NCBI RefSeq assembly: GCF_963422545.1
Contig: NZ_OY730251.1
Location: forward strand, 1 to 64,000
DNA from: an uncultured Flavobacterium sp.
GTDB taxonomy: Bacteria; Bacteroidota; Bacteroidia; Flavobacteriales; Flavobacteriaceae
Length of the DNA stretch: 64,000 nucleotides
Reading direction: 5' to 3'
Within the stretch, counting starts at the first letter, position 1. Each line of letters opens with the position of its first letter. The notes beneath the pieces are model-generated. The model was not told the origin of the DNA and did not search any database. It was given only the letters and a program-made list of their open reading frames with translations. Shown piece by piece: positions 1-8,974 of this stretch. Position numbers and translations under genes: made by a program.

Positions 1-374
1 TCATGACTATCCTAAGTGGTATCATGGGAACTAAGAAAAGAATACACATTTCGGTTGGAGATGTTCTGGATACTGAAATTGATCAGATTGTTGCTGAAAA
101 TGATAATGCCAACAAACAAGTTCAGGCATTGGCACAAGTAATTGACGATTCGATTTTGAAAAATTACCAATTATGGCCAACTAATTTTATTGCATACGAC
201 ATTTTAAACGAAACAGACAGATTTGCTCATTTGTATAAAGAAAGTGAGAAATCGTTGTTTGAGCGCCGTTTAGAAATGCGTATCGGAAGTGATAATCCAG
301 TTACCAGACAAGGATTTCTTTGTATGTATGCAAATCCTGTTGTCAATAAATTAAAATACCAAGATGTCATCTAA
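1..374 (+). CDS. C-terminal end of a probable 1-acyl-sn-glycerol-3-phosphate acyltransferase (5' truncated by window)
   Basis: The reading frame is open from the window edge; bases 1-2 finish a codon, and the stop is TAA at 372-374. The visible 123 residues begin with a segment (MGTKKRIHISVGDVL) that resembles the end of a PlsC-type acyltransferase domain, where a Lys/Arg-rich strand leads into a V-G-x-V/P-[IL] element. They continue with a helical C-terminal tail (WPTNFIAYDIL, RRLEMRIG). The active-site HX4D motif would lie upstream and is not seen, so the family call is inference. In flavobacteria a phospholipid acyltransferase commonly precedes the type I asparaginase gene, which fits here. 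The stop overlaps the next gene's ATG by 11 bases, so the two are probably translationally coupled. Confidence 0.55.
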   Translation, partial: MTILSGIMGTKKRIHISVGDVLDTEIDQIVAENDNANKQVQALAQVIDDSILKNYQLWPTNFIAYDILNETDRFAHLYKESEKSLFERRLEMRIGSDNPVTRQGFLCMYANPVVNKLKYQDVI

Positions 375-1392
375 AGCTAAAATATTGCTGATTTATACTG
401 GTGGAACCATTGGTATGAGTAAAGATTTTGAAACTGGTGCACTTAAAGCGTTCAACTTTGGTAAATTATTGCAAAAGATTCCCGAAATCAAACAATTAGA
501 TTGCGAGATTGAATCAGTTTCTTTCGAAAATCCAATCGATTCTTCAAATATGAATCCTGAAATGTGGACAAAAATTGCCACAATCATTGAAGAAAATTAC
601 GTTGCTTATGATGGATTTGTAGTACTTCATGGTTCAGATACCATGTCGTATTCTGCATCTGCATTGAGTTTTATGTTAGAGAATTTAGCCAAACCGGTTG
701 TGTTTACAGGTTCGCAATTACCAATTGGAGATTTACGAACTGATGCTAAAGAAAACCTTATTACAGCAATTCAGATTGCTTCTCTTCAGGAAAACGGAAA
801 ACCGGTAATCAACGAAGTTTGTTTGTATTTTGAATATAAATTGTACCGGGGAAACAGAACTTCAAAAGTAAATGCGGAACACTTTAAAGCTTTTACAGCA
901 CCAAATTATCCTGAATTAGTAGAATCAGGAGTTCATCTTAAATTAAACTCGCATTTATTTCTTCCTGTAAAAACAGATGCAAAATTGATCGTCCATAAAA
1001 ACTTAGACAATCATGTTGCTATCATAAAAATGTTTCCGGGAATGAGCGAGATTGTTTTATCGTCAATTCTAGCCATTAAAGATTTAAAAGGAATTGTTCT
1101 TGAAACTTACGGCTCGGGAAATGCCCCGACCGAAGATTGGTTTTTGAATTTAATTCAGAAAGCAATTCAGTCCGGTTTACATATTGTCAACGTTACACAA
1201 TGCTCCGGCGGAAGTGTCAATATGGGACAATACGAAACCAGTACTGCCTTAAAATCTCTTGGGGTTATCTCAGGAAAAGATATTACAACAGAAGCCGCAA
1301 TTACAAAACTTATGTATTTACTAGGGCACAATATTCCAAAAGAAGACTTTAAGATCATTTTCGAAACGGCTTTACGCGGGGAAATTTCATAA
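364..1392 (+). CDS. ansA: Type I L-asparaginase
   Basis: This cytoplasmic enzyme hydrolyses L-asparagine to aspartate and ammonia. The 342-residue length is normal for the family. The N-terminal signature YTGGTIGM (residues 11-18) carries the nucleophilic Thr15. The second signature reads HGSDTM rather than the usual HGTDTM, so the second catalytic Thr is replaced by Ser, a conservative change that keeps a hydroxyl. No signal peptide is present, which agrees with type I (AnsA) rather than periplasmic type II. The ATG overlaps the end of the upstream acyltransferase frame by 11 bases, indicating an operon. Downstream is a convergent region with the hairpin at 1504-1537. Confidence 0.93.
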   Translation: MSSKAKILLIYTGGTIGMSKDFETGALKAFNFGKLLQKIPEIKQLDCEIESVSFENPIDSSNMNPEMWTKIATIIEENYVAYDGFVVLHGSDTMSYSASALSFMLENLAKPVVFTGSQLPIGDLRTDAKENLITAIQIASLQENGKPVINEVCLYFEYKLYRGNRTSKVNAEHFKAFTAPNYPELVESGVHLKLNSHLFLPVKTDAKLIVHKNLDNHVAIIKMFPGMSEIVLSSILAIKDLKGIVLETYGSGNAPTEDWFLNLIQKAIQSGLHIVNVTQCSGGSVNMGQYETSTALKSLGVISGKDITTEAAITKLMYLLGHNIPKEDFKIIFETALRGEIS

Positions 1393-1503
1393 TAAATAAA
1401 TTTCCAATATTTTAAATTCCAGATTCCAAAAATGACAACTCAAAGTTTGTTATTAGGAGGAGCGAGAAATCTCCGTTAGAAATTCGACAAAGCTTACGCA
1501 ACG

Positions 1504-1537
1504 AAACCCGACAGGTTTTTTAAAACCTGTCGGGTTT
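1504..1537. repeat. Palindromic repeat A, copy 1; probable bidirectional terminator
   Basis: Two 16-base arms, AAACCCGACAGGTTTT and its exact complement, separated by TT. It lies between the convergent ansA and MFS genes. Four more copies occur at 27065, 37911, 52401 and 57081. The run of T at the 3' end of each strand's hairpin fits Rho-independent termination on both strands. The flanks (about 1399-1435 and 1571-1612) also carry related inverted segments built from TTGGAATTT-like words. Confidence 0.85.
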
Positions 1538-1619
1538 ACTATACGCAACTATCTTTGACAAGATCGTGTATAATTGGAATTTGGAATTTTTTTGTTGGAA
1601 TTTAAAATTTTAAAAGTTA

Positions 1620-2852
1620 CTAGTTTTTGTAACGAACCGGGCAAGTTCCCATTTCTTCTTCAGAACTGCGGTTTTTGTAGTACACATAAACAATTACCGA
1701 AACAATACAGATAATTCCCTGAATTGCCACAGTTTCTCGGGTTCCTATAATATGCGAAACGTATCCAATAATCAAACTTCCCACAGGAATCATTCCCTGA
1801 TACGCCATTAAATAATAACTAATACTTCTTGAACGCATTTTTACAGTACTTTGTGTTTGAACGTAAATATTTATAGATGAGGTTTGTGCCATCATTCCCA
1901 CACCGCTCAGAGCCATGCAAATAAGCGCTACAGTTAAACTATTTGAGTAAGCAAGTATAATAATGCTAAAACCTAATAATAAGCTTGCAGCGGTCATTAT
2001 TTTGCCCATATTGTCGGCTTTTTTAAGATTCGCCAAATAAATAGCTGATAGAATTGAACCAATTCCGGCAGCACTTTCAAACCAGCTAAAAGTCTGAGCA
2101 TTTCCGCTAAAAATATCTTTGGCAAAAACAGGCATTAATGTGTTGAAAGAGATTACGAACAGACTACTGCACATTAACATTAAAAGCATTTTGGCCATCT
2201 CGGTTTCTTTTTTTACATAATCTAAACCTTCAATAAAATCATCTAACATTTTCATTTTGTCGGTTGCTTTAATGTGCGGTGTAATTTTCATCATTAATAA
2301 AGAAATCAAAACCGGAATATAACTTAAGAAGTTTCCAATGAAACAAATGTCTTCGCCATAATTATGCAAAATAATTCCAGCCAGAGCAGGACCAGCAATT
2401 CGGGCAAAATTGTTTAAGGTCGAATTTAAGGCAACGGCGTTTGGTAAATCTTCTTTATTATCTACAATATCAATCATCATAGTTTGACGACAAGTCATAT
2501 CAAAAGAGTTTATGATTCCCTGAAAAAGACTTAGGGCCAGAATAAAATTGATGTTGTATATCTTTAAGTAAATTAATAAAGCCAAAGCTCCGGCTTGAAA
2601 CATTGCCAAAGATTGTAATAAAATCATGGCTTTGTGTCTGTCATATCTCCCGATAATACTTCCCGCTAAGGGCGCAAGAAATAAAGAAGGAATCATGCTT
2701 AGAAATGTTACCAATCCAAGTAAGAAAACAGAACCTGTAACGCTGTAAACCATCCAACTTACGGCTGTTTTTTGTAGCCAGGTTCCAATTACAGAAACTG
2801 ATTGTCCGTAAAAGAATAACTTGAAGTTTTTTGATTTTAATGCTTTAAACAT
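1620..2852 (-). CDS. MFS transporter (EntS/MFS_3-like)
   Basis: A 410-residue integral membrane protein with about 12 hydrophobic segments. Its N-terminus (FKLFFYGQSVSVIGTWLQ) is typical of the MFS_3 branch that includes the enterobactin exporter EntS and many uncharacterised drug or metabolite exporters. The motif-A-like loop after TM2 reads GSIIGRYDRHK, with the conserved Gly/Asp/Arg pattern. It acts in the inner membrane as a probable proton-coupled exporter; the substrate cannot be read from sequence. It is transcribed away from a LysR regulator at 2944, which probably controls it from the 91-base shared region. Confidence 0.88.
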   Translation of the reverse strand: MFKALKSKNFKLFFYGQSVSVIGTWLQKTAVSWMVYSVTGSVFLLGLVTFLSMIPSLFLAPLAGSIIGRYDRHKAMILLQSLAMFQAGALALLIYLKIYNINFILALSLFQGIINSFDMTCRQTMMIDIVDNKEDLPNAVALNSTLNNFARIAGPALAGIILHNYGEDICFIGNFLSYIPVLISLLMMKITPHIKATDKMKMLDDFIEGLDYVKKETEMAKMLLMLMCSSLFVISFNTLMPVFAKDIFSGNAQTFSWFESAAGIGSILSAIYLANLKKADNMGKIMTAASLLLGFSIIILAYSNSLTVALICMALSGVGMMAQTSSINIYVQTQSTVKMRSRSISYYLMAYQGMIPVGSLIIGYVSHIIGTRETVAIQGIICIVSVIVYVYYKNRSSEEEMGTCPVRYKN

Positions 2853-2910
2853 GATGCCTGATATTTTTTTACAAAGTTCGGGATTATGATTTCATTAGAA
2901 AAATTAATAA

Positions 2911-2934
2911 TTTTACTTATAATAAGTAGTAAAA
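2911..2934. promoter_or_regulatory. Dyad operator candidate between MFS and LysR genes
   Basis: This 24-base segment has outer arms TTTTACT/AGTAAAA and a nested inverted repeat ACTTAT-A-ATAAGT at 2915-2927. It sits just upstream of the LysR ATG (2944), inside the 91-base divergent region. LysR-type regulators normally bind such AT-rich interrupted dyads (T-N11-A) in the divergent region they share with their target. Assignment to this regulator is inference from position. Confidence 0.5.
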
Positions 2935-2943
2935 CTTATCAAT

Positions 2944-3813
2944 ATGGAAATTTATCAATTAGAATATTTTATTAAAACTGCCGAAGTTCTTCATTTTACT
3001 AAAGCTGCCGAATTGTGTTTTGTAACACAATCCGGGCTTTCGCAGCAAATAAAAAAACTGGAAGAAGAACTCGGGATGCCTTTGTTTATTAGGATTGGGA
3101 AAAAAGTACAGCTTACTGAAGCAGGCTCTGTTTTTTTAATTCACGCAAAAAAGGTGATCGAAAATGTACAAAGTGGAAAACAGGCAATTGACGATTTGAA
3201 CGAAATGATTGGCGGTGAATTGCGAATAGGCGTGACTTATATTTTTGGGTTATTGATTCTGCCCGTGATTAATGCATTTGCAAAAAGATATCAAAAGCTG
3301 AAAATTGTCGTAGAATATGGCACAACCGAGGCATTAGAGCAAAAACTAATTCACAATGAATTGGATTTGGTTTTGGTTATTTCGTCGCATGAAATTGGGC
3401 TTTCAATTCAAAAAGTACCTTTGTTCACTTCAAATATGGTTATGGCAGTTTCAAAATCACATTCTTTGGCAGTTTTAGACAAAATTGCTTTCAAGAAAAT
3501 AGAAGAAATACCGCTCGTTCTTCCAGGGAAAGGTTCGAATTCGAGAGAATTTGTAGAAGAGTTGTTTGCAAAAAACAAGATGAAACCTAAAATTTCGATT
3601 GAATTAAACTCGATTCATGCTTTATTGCAAATGGTACAGGACAGTGATTGGGCAACAATTGTGGCGGAAAAGGCCTTAAAAGGCTGGGATGATCTCAGAG
3701 CAATTCAGATTACAGGAGTTGCAACCAGAAGAGATTCCTTTATGCTAACGATGGGCGGTTATCAAAAAAAGGCAGTAAAGTTGTTTATGGAAGAATTTAG
3801 AAAAAGCATTTAA
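2944..3813 (+). CDS. LysR-family transcriptional regulator
   Basis: A 289-residue protein of normal LysR length. The N-terminal winged helix-turn-helix spans about residues 1-60 (YFIKTAEVLHFTKAAEL, then SQQIKKLEEELG). A LysR substrate-binding fold follows from about residue 90 (GELRIGVTYIFG start; ELDLVLV, and PLVLPGKGS in the effector domain). It is divergent from the MFS transporter, the classic arrangement for autoregulation plus activation of the neighbour. The ligand is unknown. tRNA-Ser follows 60 bases downstream with no clear terminator between, so read-through is possible. Confidence 0.92.
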   Translation: MEIYQLEYFIKTAEVLHFTKAAELCFVTQSGLSQQIKKLEEELGMPLFIRIGKKVQLTEAGSVFLIHAKKVIENVQSGKQAIDDLNEMIGGELRIGVTYIFGLLILPVINAFAKRYQKLKIVVEYGTTEALEQKLIHNELDLVLVISSHEIGLSIQKVPLFTSNMVMAVSKSHSLAVLDKIAFKKIEEIPLVLPGKGSNSREFVEELFAKNKMKPKISIELNSIHALLQMVQDSDWATIVAEKALKGWDDLRAIQITGVATRRDSFMLTMGGYQKKAVKLFMEEFRKSI

Positions 3814-3873
3814 AGTATTATCAGATTTTACTTTTCTAAGTCAGTTTTTTTTGTGTTATTTGCAAACCAAAAT

Positions 3874-3960
3874 AGAGAGGTGTCCGAGTGGTTGAAGGAG
3901 CTAGCCTGGAAAGCTAGTATATGGGTAACTGTATCGAGGGTTCGAATCCCTTCCTCTCTG
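3874..3960 (+). tRNA. tRNA-Ser (anticodon GGA)
   Basis: An 87-nt cloverleaf. Acceptor stem AGAGAGG (3874-3880) pairs with CCTCTCT (3953-3959), with discriminator G at 3960. Anticodon stem CTAGC/GCTAG encloses the loop CTGGAAA, giving anticodon GGA (UCC/UCU codons). A long variable arm (about 3918-3934) marks it as a class II serine tRNA. T-arm stem GAGGG/CCCTT encloses TTCGAAT. The 3' CCA is not encoded. Confidence 0.97.
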
Positions 3961-3962
3961 CG

Positions 3963-3998
3963 AAAAGCCTTTTGTGAATTTCACAAAAGGCTTTTTTT
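3963..3998 (+). terminator. Rho-independent terminator of tRNA-Ser
   Basis: The arms AAAAGCCTTTTGTGAA and TTCACAAAAGGCTTTT form a strong hairpin directly after the tRNA, followed by a T run. Confidence 0.9.
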
Positions 3999-4220
3999 AT
4001 TCTACCGGAATGTAAATGCCAAATTTAGTTCCGTGATTTAGTTTATCTGTTGCAGTAATAAATACGTTATAGGGTTCCGAAAACTTAAAGGAATCACTTT
4101 TCTAATTAAAAATTAAATCTGTAAATTCATTTAAGTCCTTTTTTTACAACACTATTTTTATAGGTTTTTTCTTTGGCTATAATTAATAATTTTTATTTTA
4201 GCTGTAAGAAAAAAGTTAAT

Positions 4221-5666
4221 ATGAGGAAAATTACAAAACTGTTTAAAGGCTTGCTGTTGTTAAGTCTTGTGTTGTTAATGACAAATTGTGCGACTGAAGA
4301 AATCGGACAGAAAAATGTTACTCAGTCTTCTACTGAAGCTAAAATTTGGTTTGATAGCCATCAAAAAGATTATAATGCAACGGTTTTAAATTATATTGGA
4401 GACTTGCAATGGCAAAATGCAATTACTTCAGAAGGTGATATGGGAGAAATTATAGAAGTACCATTTACTTTAACAAGCGGTTTAGCAGCTTCAACAAATG
4501 AAGCTGACCAGTATAATGACCATCATCGTTTAATGTTTGTGAAAGACGGACAAAATGAATTTAAACTTTCCTATATTCAGATATTCGCAAATGATGAAAA
4601 TTATAACGTTCAGGATAAAAATTACAATTACTATAATATTAAAGATAATTTTGACGGCAATATTTACGTTCAGGAATTAGCTACTAATATTAGACGTAAA
4701 ATTGAGTTTAAAGAAGGTCAAAAAATAGCACCTTCTTTGACTGCAAAAATGAGGGAAATGGCTTGTCTTTATTATGGTTACTGGGGTGGAGATGGGAGAT
4801 TTAATCCATTATACGAAGTTGCTTGTTACAGTGGCGGTCCTACTGGAGACTCTGCTGAAAACCCACAGCCTAGCTATGGTGGTGGTGGTGGCTCATCTAC
4901 CTCTCCAAATACAAGTCAGACATTAGCTCAGAAAATTAAAAATATATCTTCGGATAAATTAGACGCCTGCACAAAAGCTATTCTTGAAAAACTTAAAAAT
5001 TTAAATCAAGGTGATTTAGTTACCATGATACAACGTTTTAATCCAAGTGGATCTATTTTTAATATAAACATGTCAACGGGTCAAGTATTAAATAACGACC
5101 CTAATATTTGGGCACAAACCAAACCTGTTTCAGGCTCTAGCACAGATATAAGTATGGTTTTTAATCAAGATTATATTAATGGAAATGGTAACCCTAATCC
5201 TCCTACAGATCTGTCAGTTGCTAACACTATGGTACATGAGATTATACATGCATATTTAATTAGCCAGCTTGAAGAGTATAAATCTTGTGGAGCCTCAGGA
5301 ATATGTGATTTTCCAACAATTTACGATGCTTATGTGCAACAACAAATAAATAAGGACAAAAGCAAAGTTTTAACAGCAGATAGACACCATGAATTAATTG
5401 CGAGTGATTATGTCAATGCAATTGCATCTAGCGTTGAAGAGTTTCATACTGGTCAGCCCGTTACTTCAGGTTTTCCCAGACAAGAATATCTCGATTTGGC
5501 TTGGGGTGGTCTTCAAGGAACTTACATTTTTAATAAAACTTATCCAAATGATCCTAGTAATAAAAATTATAAAGATCGAGAAAGGATTTTGGCTAGAATA
5601 ACTGCAGAACAAAAAGGTAGTCAGTACGGGATAACTACACCGATAGGAACACCTTGTAAAAACTAA
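4221..5666 (+). CDS. Secreted lipoprotein with HExxH zincin-like motif
   Basis: The ATG at 4221 is preferred over an upstream in-frame ATG (4173) because it gives a clean lipoprotein signal: MRKITKLFKG, a hydrophobic stretch, then the lipobox LMTNC. The mature protein (about 460 residues) has an N-terminal domain of unknown type, a flexible Gly/Ser linker around residues 218-228, and a C-terminal region containing VHEIIHAYL. There His339, Glu340 and His343 form an HExxH zinc-binding motif. This suggests a surface-anchored gluzincin/SprT-like metallopeptidase. No third zinc ligand could be assigned with certainty, and no named family was recognised. It is followed after 5 bases by a second lipoprotein gene, so they are probably co-expressed. 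Upstream (4042-4220) I see nothing but AT-rich sequence. Confidence 0.75.
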   Translation: MRKITKLFKGLLLLSLVLLMTNCATEEIGQKNVTQSSTEAKIWFDSHQKDYNATVLNYIGDLQWQNAITSEGDMGEIIEVPFTLTSGLAASTNEADQYNDHHRLMFVKDGQNEFKLSYIQIFANDENYNVQDKNYNYYNIKDNFDGNIYVQELATNIRRKIEFKEGQKIAPSLTAKMREMACLYYGYWGGDGRFNPLYEVACYSGGPTGDSAENPQPSYGGGGGSSTSPNTSQTLAQKIKNISSDKLDACTKAILEKLKNLNQGDLVTMIQRFNPSGSIFNINMSTGQVLNNDPNIWAQTKPVSGSSTDISMVFNQDYINGNGNPNPPTDLSVANTMVHEIIHAYLISQLEEYKSCGASGICDFPTIYDAYVQQQINKDKSKVLTADRHHELIASDYVNAIASSVEEFHTGQPVTSGFPRQEYLDLAWGGLQGTYIFNKTYPNDPSNKNYKDRERILARITAEQKGSQYGITTPIGTPCKN

Positions 5667-5671
5667 ATATT

Positions 5672-6235
5672 ATGAAACAATTAAAAAACATAATTATACT
5701 TATCCCTTTCTTTATTTTGTCTTGTGCAAGTGGTCAATACCTTAAAAGTTATGAGCCAATAAATGTGTTTTTAGAGACACAGAAAATTGATAAGAACAAA
5801 AAATATATTCTTCAAGCAGAGAAAATTGACAACAAAAAAGTAATAGCAGATTTTAATGAATTTAAATCGGCAGGATCATATTTTGATTCAAATTTTCAAC
5901 CAATTGCTTATCATAATGAAAAAGAGTATAAAAAAATGTATAATAAATACATAAATGATACTTTAAAAAGATATTGGAAAAAAGATGATTTTTTAGATTT
6001 TAAGTTTATAATTAGAAAAAAACAAGACATCACAAGTGATTCAATTAATAATTATTTACCAGATCAATATTGGATTTCTATTTCAGAACCGATGTATTAT
6101 TGGAAACAAAGGTATTTAATATTTAGTTATAATATTTACAATCACAATGGCGGAACAACAAATCTCATTTTTATGAAAAAAGAAGGAGGCAAATGGAAAA
6201 TAGATAAAATCTCAAGTACGGATGTGTTTTTTTAG
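5672..6235 (+). CDS. Hypothetical lipoprotein
   Basis: A 187-residue protein beginning with a Lys-containing start, a hydrophobic stretch and the lipobox ILSC (Cys18), so it is probably lipid-anchored in the cell envelope. The rest is rich in Lys, Tyr and Asn, with no recognised motif. The C-terminal strand pattern (YLIFSYNIYNHNGGTTNLIF, then GGKWKIDKI) resembles small NTF2-like or beta-sandwich lipoproteins, but this is only an impression. It starts 5 bases after the HExxH lipoprotein stop and is its likely operon partner. A hairpin at 6302-6339 ends the unit. Confidence 0.7.
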   Translation: MKQLKNIIILIPFFILSCASGQYLKSYEPINVFLETQKIDKNKKYILQAEKIDNKKVIADFNEFKSAGSYFDSNFQPIAYHNEKEYKKMYNKYINDTLKRYWKKDDFLDFKFIIRKKQDITSDSINNYLPDQYWISISEPMYYWKQRYLIFSYNIYNHNGGTTNLIFMKKEGGKWKIDKISSTDVFF

Positions 6236-6301
6236 TATCATAAAATGTTGTTAGAACAATGGAAGATTGCATTTATTGTTTAAATAGCGAATAACAAGCT
6301 T

Positions 6302-6339
6302 AAAAAAGCTGCTAAACAAAATTAGCAGGCTTTTATTTT
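6302..6339 (+). terminator. Probable terminator of the lipoprotein pair
   Basis: Hairpin with arms AAAGCTGCTAA and TTAGCAGGCTTT (one bulged base), followed by TTTTATTTTA. It lies 67 bases after the lipoprotein stop, between convergent genes. Confidence 0.7.
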
Positions 6340-6380
6340 ACTAGGAATATCTCTTAGAAGTTTTTAAGGTAAGACAAATC

Positions 6381-6887
6381 TTAAAGTTCAATCTCAAACA
6401 AACTAAAAGAACCTTCTTTGTAATGTTCCGGTAATTCGCTTGTCCATTCTATTGTGCTGATTCCTTTATATTCGAAGCCACAACTTGTGTAATATTTATT
6501 TATTCTTTCGTTTCCGCTGTGTGTGTCGAGTCTAATGTAGGATTTGCTATTTTCTTTGGCGTAAGCTTTGGTCCACTCTATGATTTTTTTGACATACGAC
6601 TGTCCTCTGAATTTTGGATTTGTAGCAATACGATGCAAATATACTGCAGGATCCTGACTGGCTTCTTTCCAGATAATTAAATCATTAAAAGTTAGCACAA
6701 ATGTGCAAGCAACTTCATTTCCTTCTTTGATTATAAAATGACGATTTTCGGTAATTTCCTTTTCTATTAGTGCTCTTTCAAAACCTCTCCAGCTTTTATT
6801 ATTGACTGTTTTTTGATAAGATGTTGCTTCGCTATAAATATCGAAAACAGCATCGATATCATCATTTGTAGTTTTAAAAAATTCCAT
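6381..6887 (-). CDS. GNAT-family N-acetyltransferase
   Basis: A 168-residue single-domain acetyltransferase. The acetyl-CoA-binding motif A is visible as HRIATNPKFRGQSYVKKIIEW, giving the R/Q-x-x-G-x-G/A-like pyrophosphate loop (RGQSYV) after the beta-4 strand. A later segment KYYTSCGFEYKG is the usual motif B region (YxxxGF). GNAT enzymes transfer acetyl from acetyl-CoA to amines; the substrate is not deducible. It stands alone, in its own orientation relative to the plus-strand lipoproteins. Confidence 0.87.
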   Translation of the reverse strand: MEFFKTTNDDIDAVFDIYSEATSYQKTVNNKSWRGFERALIEKEITENRHFIIKEGNEVACTFVLTFNDLIIWKEASQDPAVYLHRIATNPKFRGQSYVKKIIEWTKAYAKENSKSYIRLDTHSGNERINKYYTSCGFEYKGISTIEWTSELPEHYKEGSFSLFEIEL

Positions 6888-6968
6888 TATTGGGGTGTAT
6901 TCCGTAGATTAATCAATCCAGTAAAGGTAAATTTTCAGATGCTTAAATTTTGATGAATTGTATTAGTT

Positions 6969-7928
6969 TTAACTTTTTTTATCAGAATTTAACCAAACCA
7001 CATTTTGTTCTGATATATGATTTTGTCCGATAATATCTCGGTACAATTCTGGTCTTCTGGCTTTTATGTATCGATTTCCTCCGGCTTGAATACATTTTTC
7101 AGAAGTAATTATTGCTGTTGCAAAAGCGTCATCAAAAGTTCGGCATTCGGCTAAGATATCTCCAAACGGATCAATAATCATAGAACAGCCATTTTTTAAT
7201 TGATCGTCATCCATACCAATTGGGTTTGAGAAAACGGCATAAATAGCATTATCGTAAGCTCTTGCAGGCAGCCATTTCATTAACCAGTCACGACCTTTCA
7301 TTCCGTCAAATTCCAATCGTAAAGAAGTTGGATCAGCTTCGCGGTTTTTCCAAAGTTGAGGTGCAACAAAACCGGCGCCAGGTCTGGTCGAAGGCGTACA
7401 CATTGTAACGTGTGGCATGAAAATAATAGTAGCACCAAGAAGTGTTGTGGCGCGAACATTTTCGATAATATTGTTGTCGTAACAAATTAGAATTCCACAT
7501 TTCCAGCCTTTAATTTCAAAGATGCAATATTGATCTCCGGGAGTTAAATATGGATTTATAAACGGATGTAGTTTTCTGTATTTTGCAACCAAACCATTTT
7601 TGTCAACACAAACGTAGGCTTTGAAAAGGTTGTCATTTTCATCCTTTTCAAAGAGCCCTGCCAGAATTACAATTTCGTTGTTTTTGGCGATTTCGATAAG
7701 CTTTAAAATACTTTCTCCACTCGGAATAATTTCTGCCAAATCCAGCATTTGTTCTTTCGATAAATGCCTTGCAAAAGTATATCCGGTAATAGAACATTCA
7801 TGAAACGAAATCACATCGCAGCCTTCGCTGGCGGCCTTTCGCGAAAGCGTTTCGATTACAGATAAATTATAATTTTTGTCACCGCTTTTATTCTCAAACT
7901 GAGCTGTAGCAATTTTTAGATTTTCCAT
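6969..7928 (-). CDS. Carbon-nitrogen hydrolase (nitrilase superfamily amidase)
   Basis: A 319-residue cytoplasmic hydrolase with the complete nitrilase-superfamily catalytic set: Glu44 (SFHECSITGY), Lys119 (KYRKLHPF) and Cys149 (GILICYDNN). Members cleave amides, carbamoyl groups or nitriles through a Cys thioester. The HECSITGY/LICYDNN context is closer to aliphatic or carbamoyl amidases than to true nitrilases, but the substrate is not settled. It lies 69 bases downstream of an AraC-type regulator on the same strand, suggesting a regulator-enzyme unit. Confidence 0.88.
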   Translation of the reverse strand: MENLKIATAQFENKSGDKNYNLSVIETLSRKAASEGCDVISFHECSITGYTFARHLSKEQMLDLAEIIPSGESILKLIEIAKNNEIVILAGLFEKDENDNLFKAYVCVDKNGLVAKYRKLHPFINPYLTPGDQYCIFEIKGWKCGILICYDNNIIENVRATTLLGATIIFMPHVTMCTPSTRPGAGFVAPQLWKNREADPTSLRLEFDGMKGRDWLMKWLPARAYDNAIYAVFSNPIGMDDDQLKNGCSMIIDPFGDILAECRTFDDAFATAIITSEKCIQAGGNRYIKARRPELYRDIIGQNHISEQNVVWLNSDKKS

Positions 7929-7997
7929 TTTTAATACTATTAATTTGAATCAAAAATAGCTTTCATGAAGTTCTGTAAATTGTACAAAACCGACATT

Positions 7998-8822
7998 TTA
8001 AAATGAAACAGTGGGAATCGTTTTGATGAGGTTATTGGTTAATTTTCCGCTACTGTACAAATATTCCTTTGGAGATATTCCGGTATGTTTTTTAAAATCT
8101 TTTATCAAATGCGATTGATCTGCGAATCCTGCATCATAACAAATATTTGTCAAATTGGTGTCGACAGGTTTATCTTTTAATAGTTTTAAAAAATGATGTA
8201 GTCTAATGACGTTACCAAATTTCTTGGGGTTTAATCCAATAGATTCTTTAAATTTTCTTTCGAGATGCCTTTCGGTATAGCCGGTATATTTAACCAATTG
8301 TGCCACAGAAAAATGTCCTTTGTTTGAAATTATAAAATCTAACGAACTATTTATGATCGATTGATTTGATTGCGATTTTTTAGAGATCAGGTTTCTGAAA
8401 AAATGATTTAAAAGTTCAATTCTGTTTTGATTGTTATGTTCTGATAATTTATCCTGAAGAATCAATCCGTTTTCGCCAAAAACATCATCAATAGCAATAA
8501 TAGAATCCAGAAATTCATGGGCAGGAATTCCTAACAATTGATGAATTCCGTTGGGCTGAAAAACGACAATTATTAAAGTTATTTCATCATTAGAATAGAT
8601 GTCTTTGAAACCATTGGGTTGTCCATATAAAAAAGAATTTGGCAAATAGTTTTTTACGTGGTAATTATTAATGTCAGAGATAAGTTTGCTTTTAAAAGAA
8701 AATACAACACCAGTATTTCCATCAGAAAACAAGCGAAGTTTCTGGATCGAAGTTGCTGCATTATCTAAAAAAAGATAATGTTTGATATAAGGCGATAATT
8801 CTTTTGATGGTAAAACCTGCAT
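7998..8822 (-). CDS. AraC-family transcriptional regulator
   Basis: A 274-residue protein with an N-terminal sensing region (about 1-160; QPNGIHQLLGIP is typical of the DUF6597-like AraC sensor) and a C-terminal double helix-turn-helix: FSVAQLVKYTGYTERHLERKFKE, then ICYDAGFADQSHLIKDFKKHTGISPKEY. The latter matches the AraC signature. It precedes the nitrilase-family gene on the same strand, so it probably regulates that gene and itself. No dyad was found upstream. Confidence 0.9.
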   Translation of the reverse strand: MQVLPSKELSPYIKHYLFLDNAATSIQKLRLFSDGNTGVVFSFKSKLISDINNYHVKNYLPNSFLYGQPNGFKDIYSNDEITLIIVVFQPNGIHQLLGIPAHEFLDSIIAIDDVFGENGLILQDKLSEHNNQNRIELLNHFFRNLISKKSQSNQSIINSSLDFIISNKGHFSVAQLVKYTGYTERHLERKFKESIGLNPKKFGNVIRLHHFLKLLKDKPVDTNLTNICYDAGFADQSHLIKDFKKHTGISPKEYLYSSGKLTNNLIKTIPTVSF

Positions 8823-8974
8823 TGCTTTTAACCTATTTTCTTAACTTTAATCTTAGACAACCAACTTCTTCAAAATTAAGCATATTTTTTAGATTATGGT
8901 TTTTTGGATTCTTTGTAAAAGTTTCTGTCCATTGTGATATTTAATTTGTCAAACATTTCAATAATATCAAAGTC

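Noticed and set aside
3853..4041. Plus-strand open frame of 62 codons
   Set aside because: It runs straight through tRNA-Ser(GGA) and its terminator, so it is not a protein gene.
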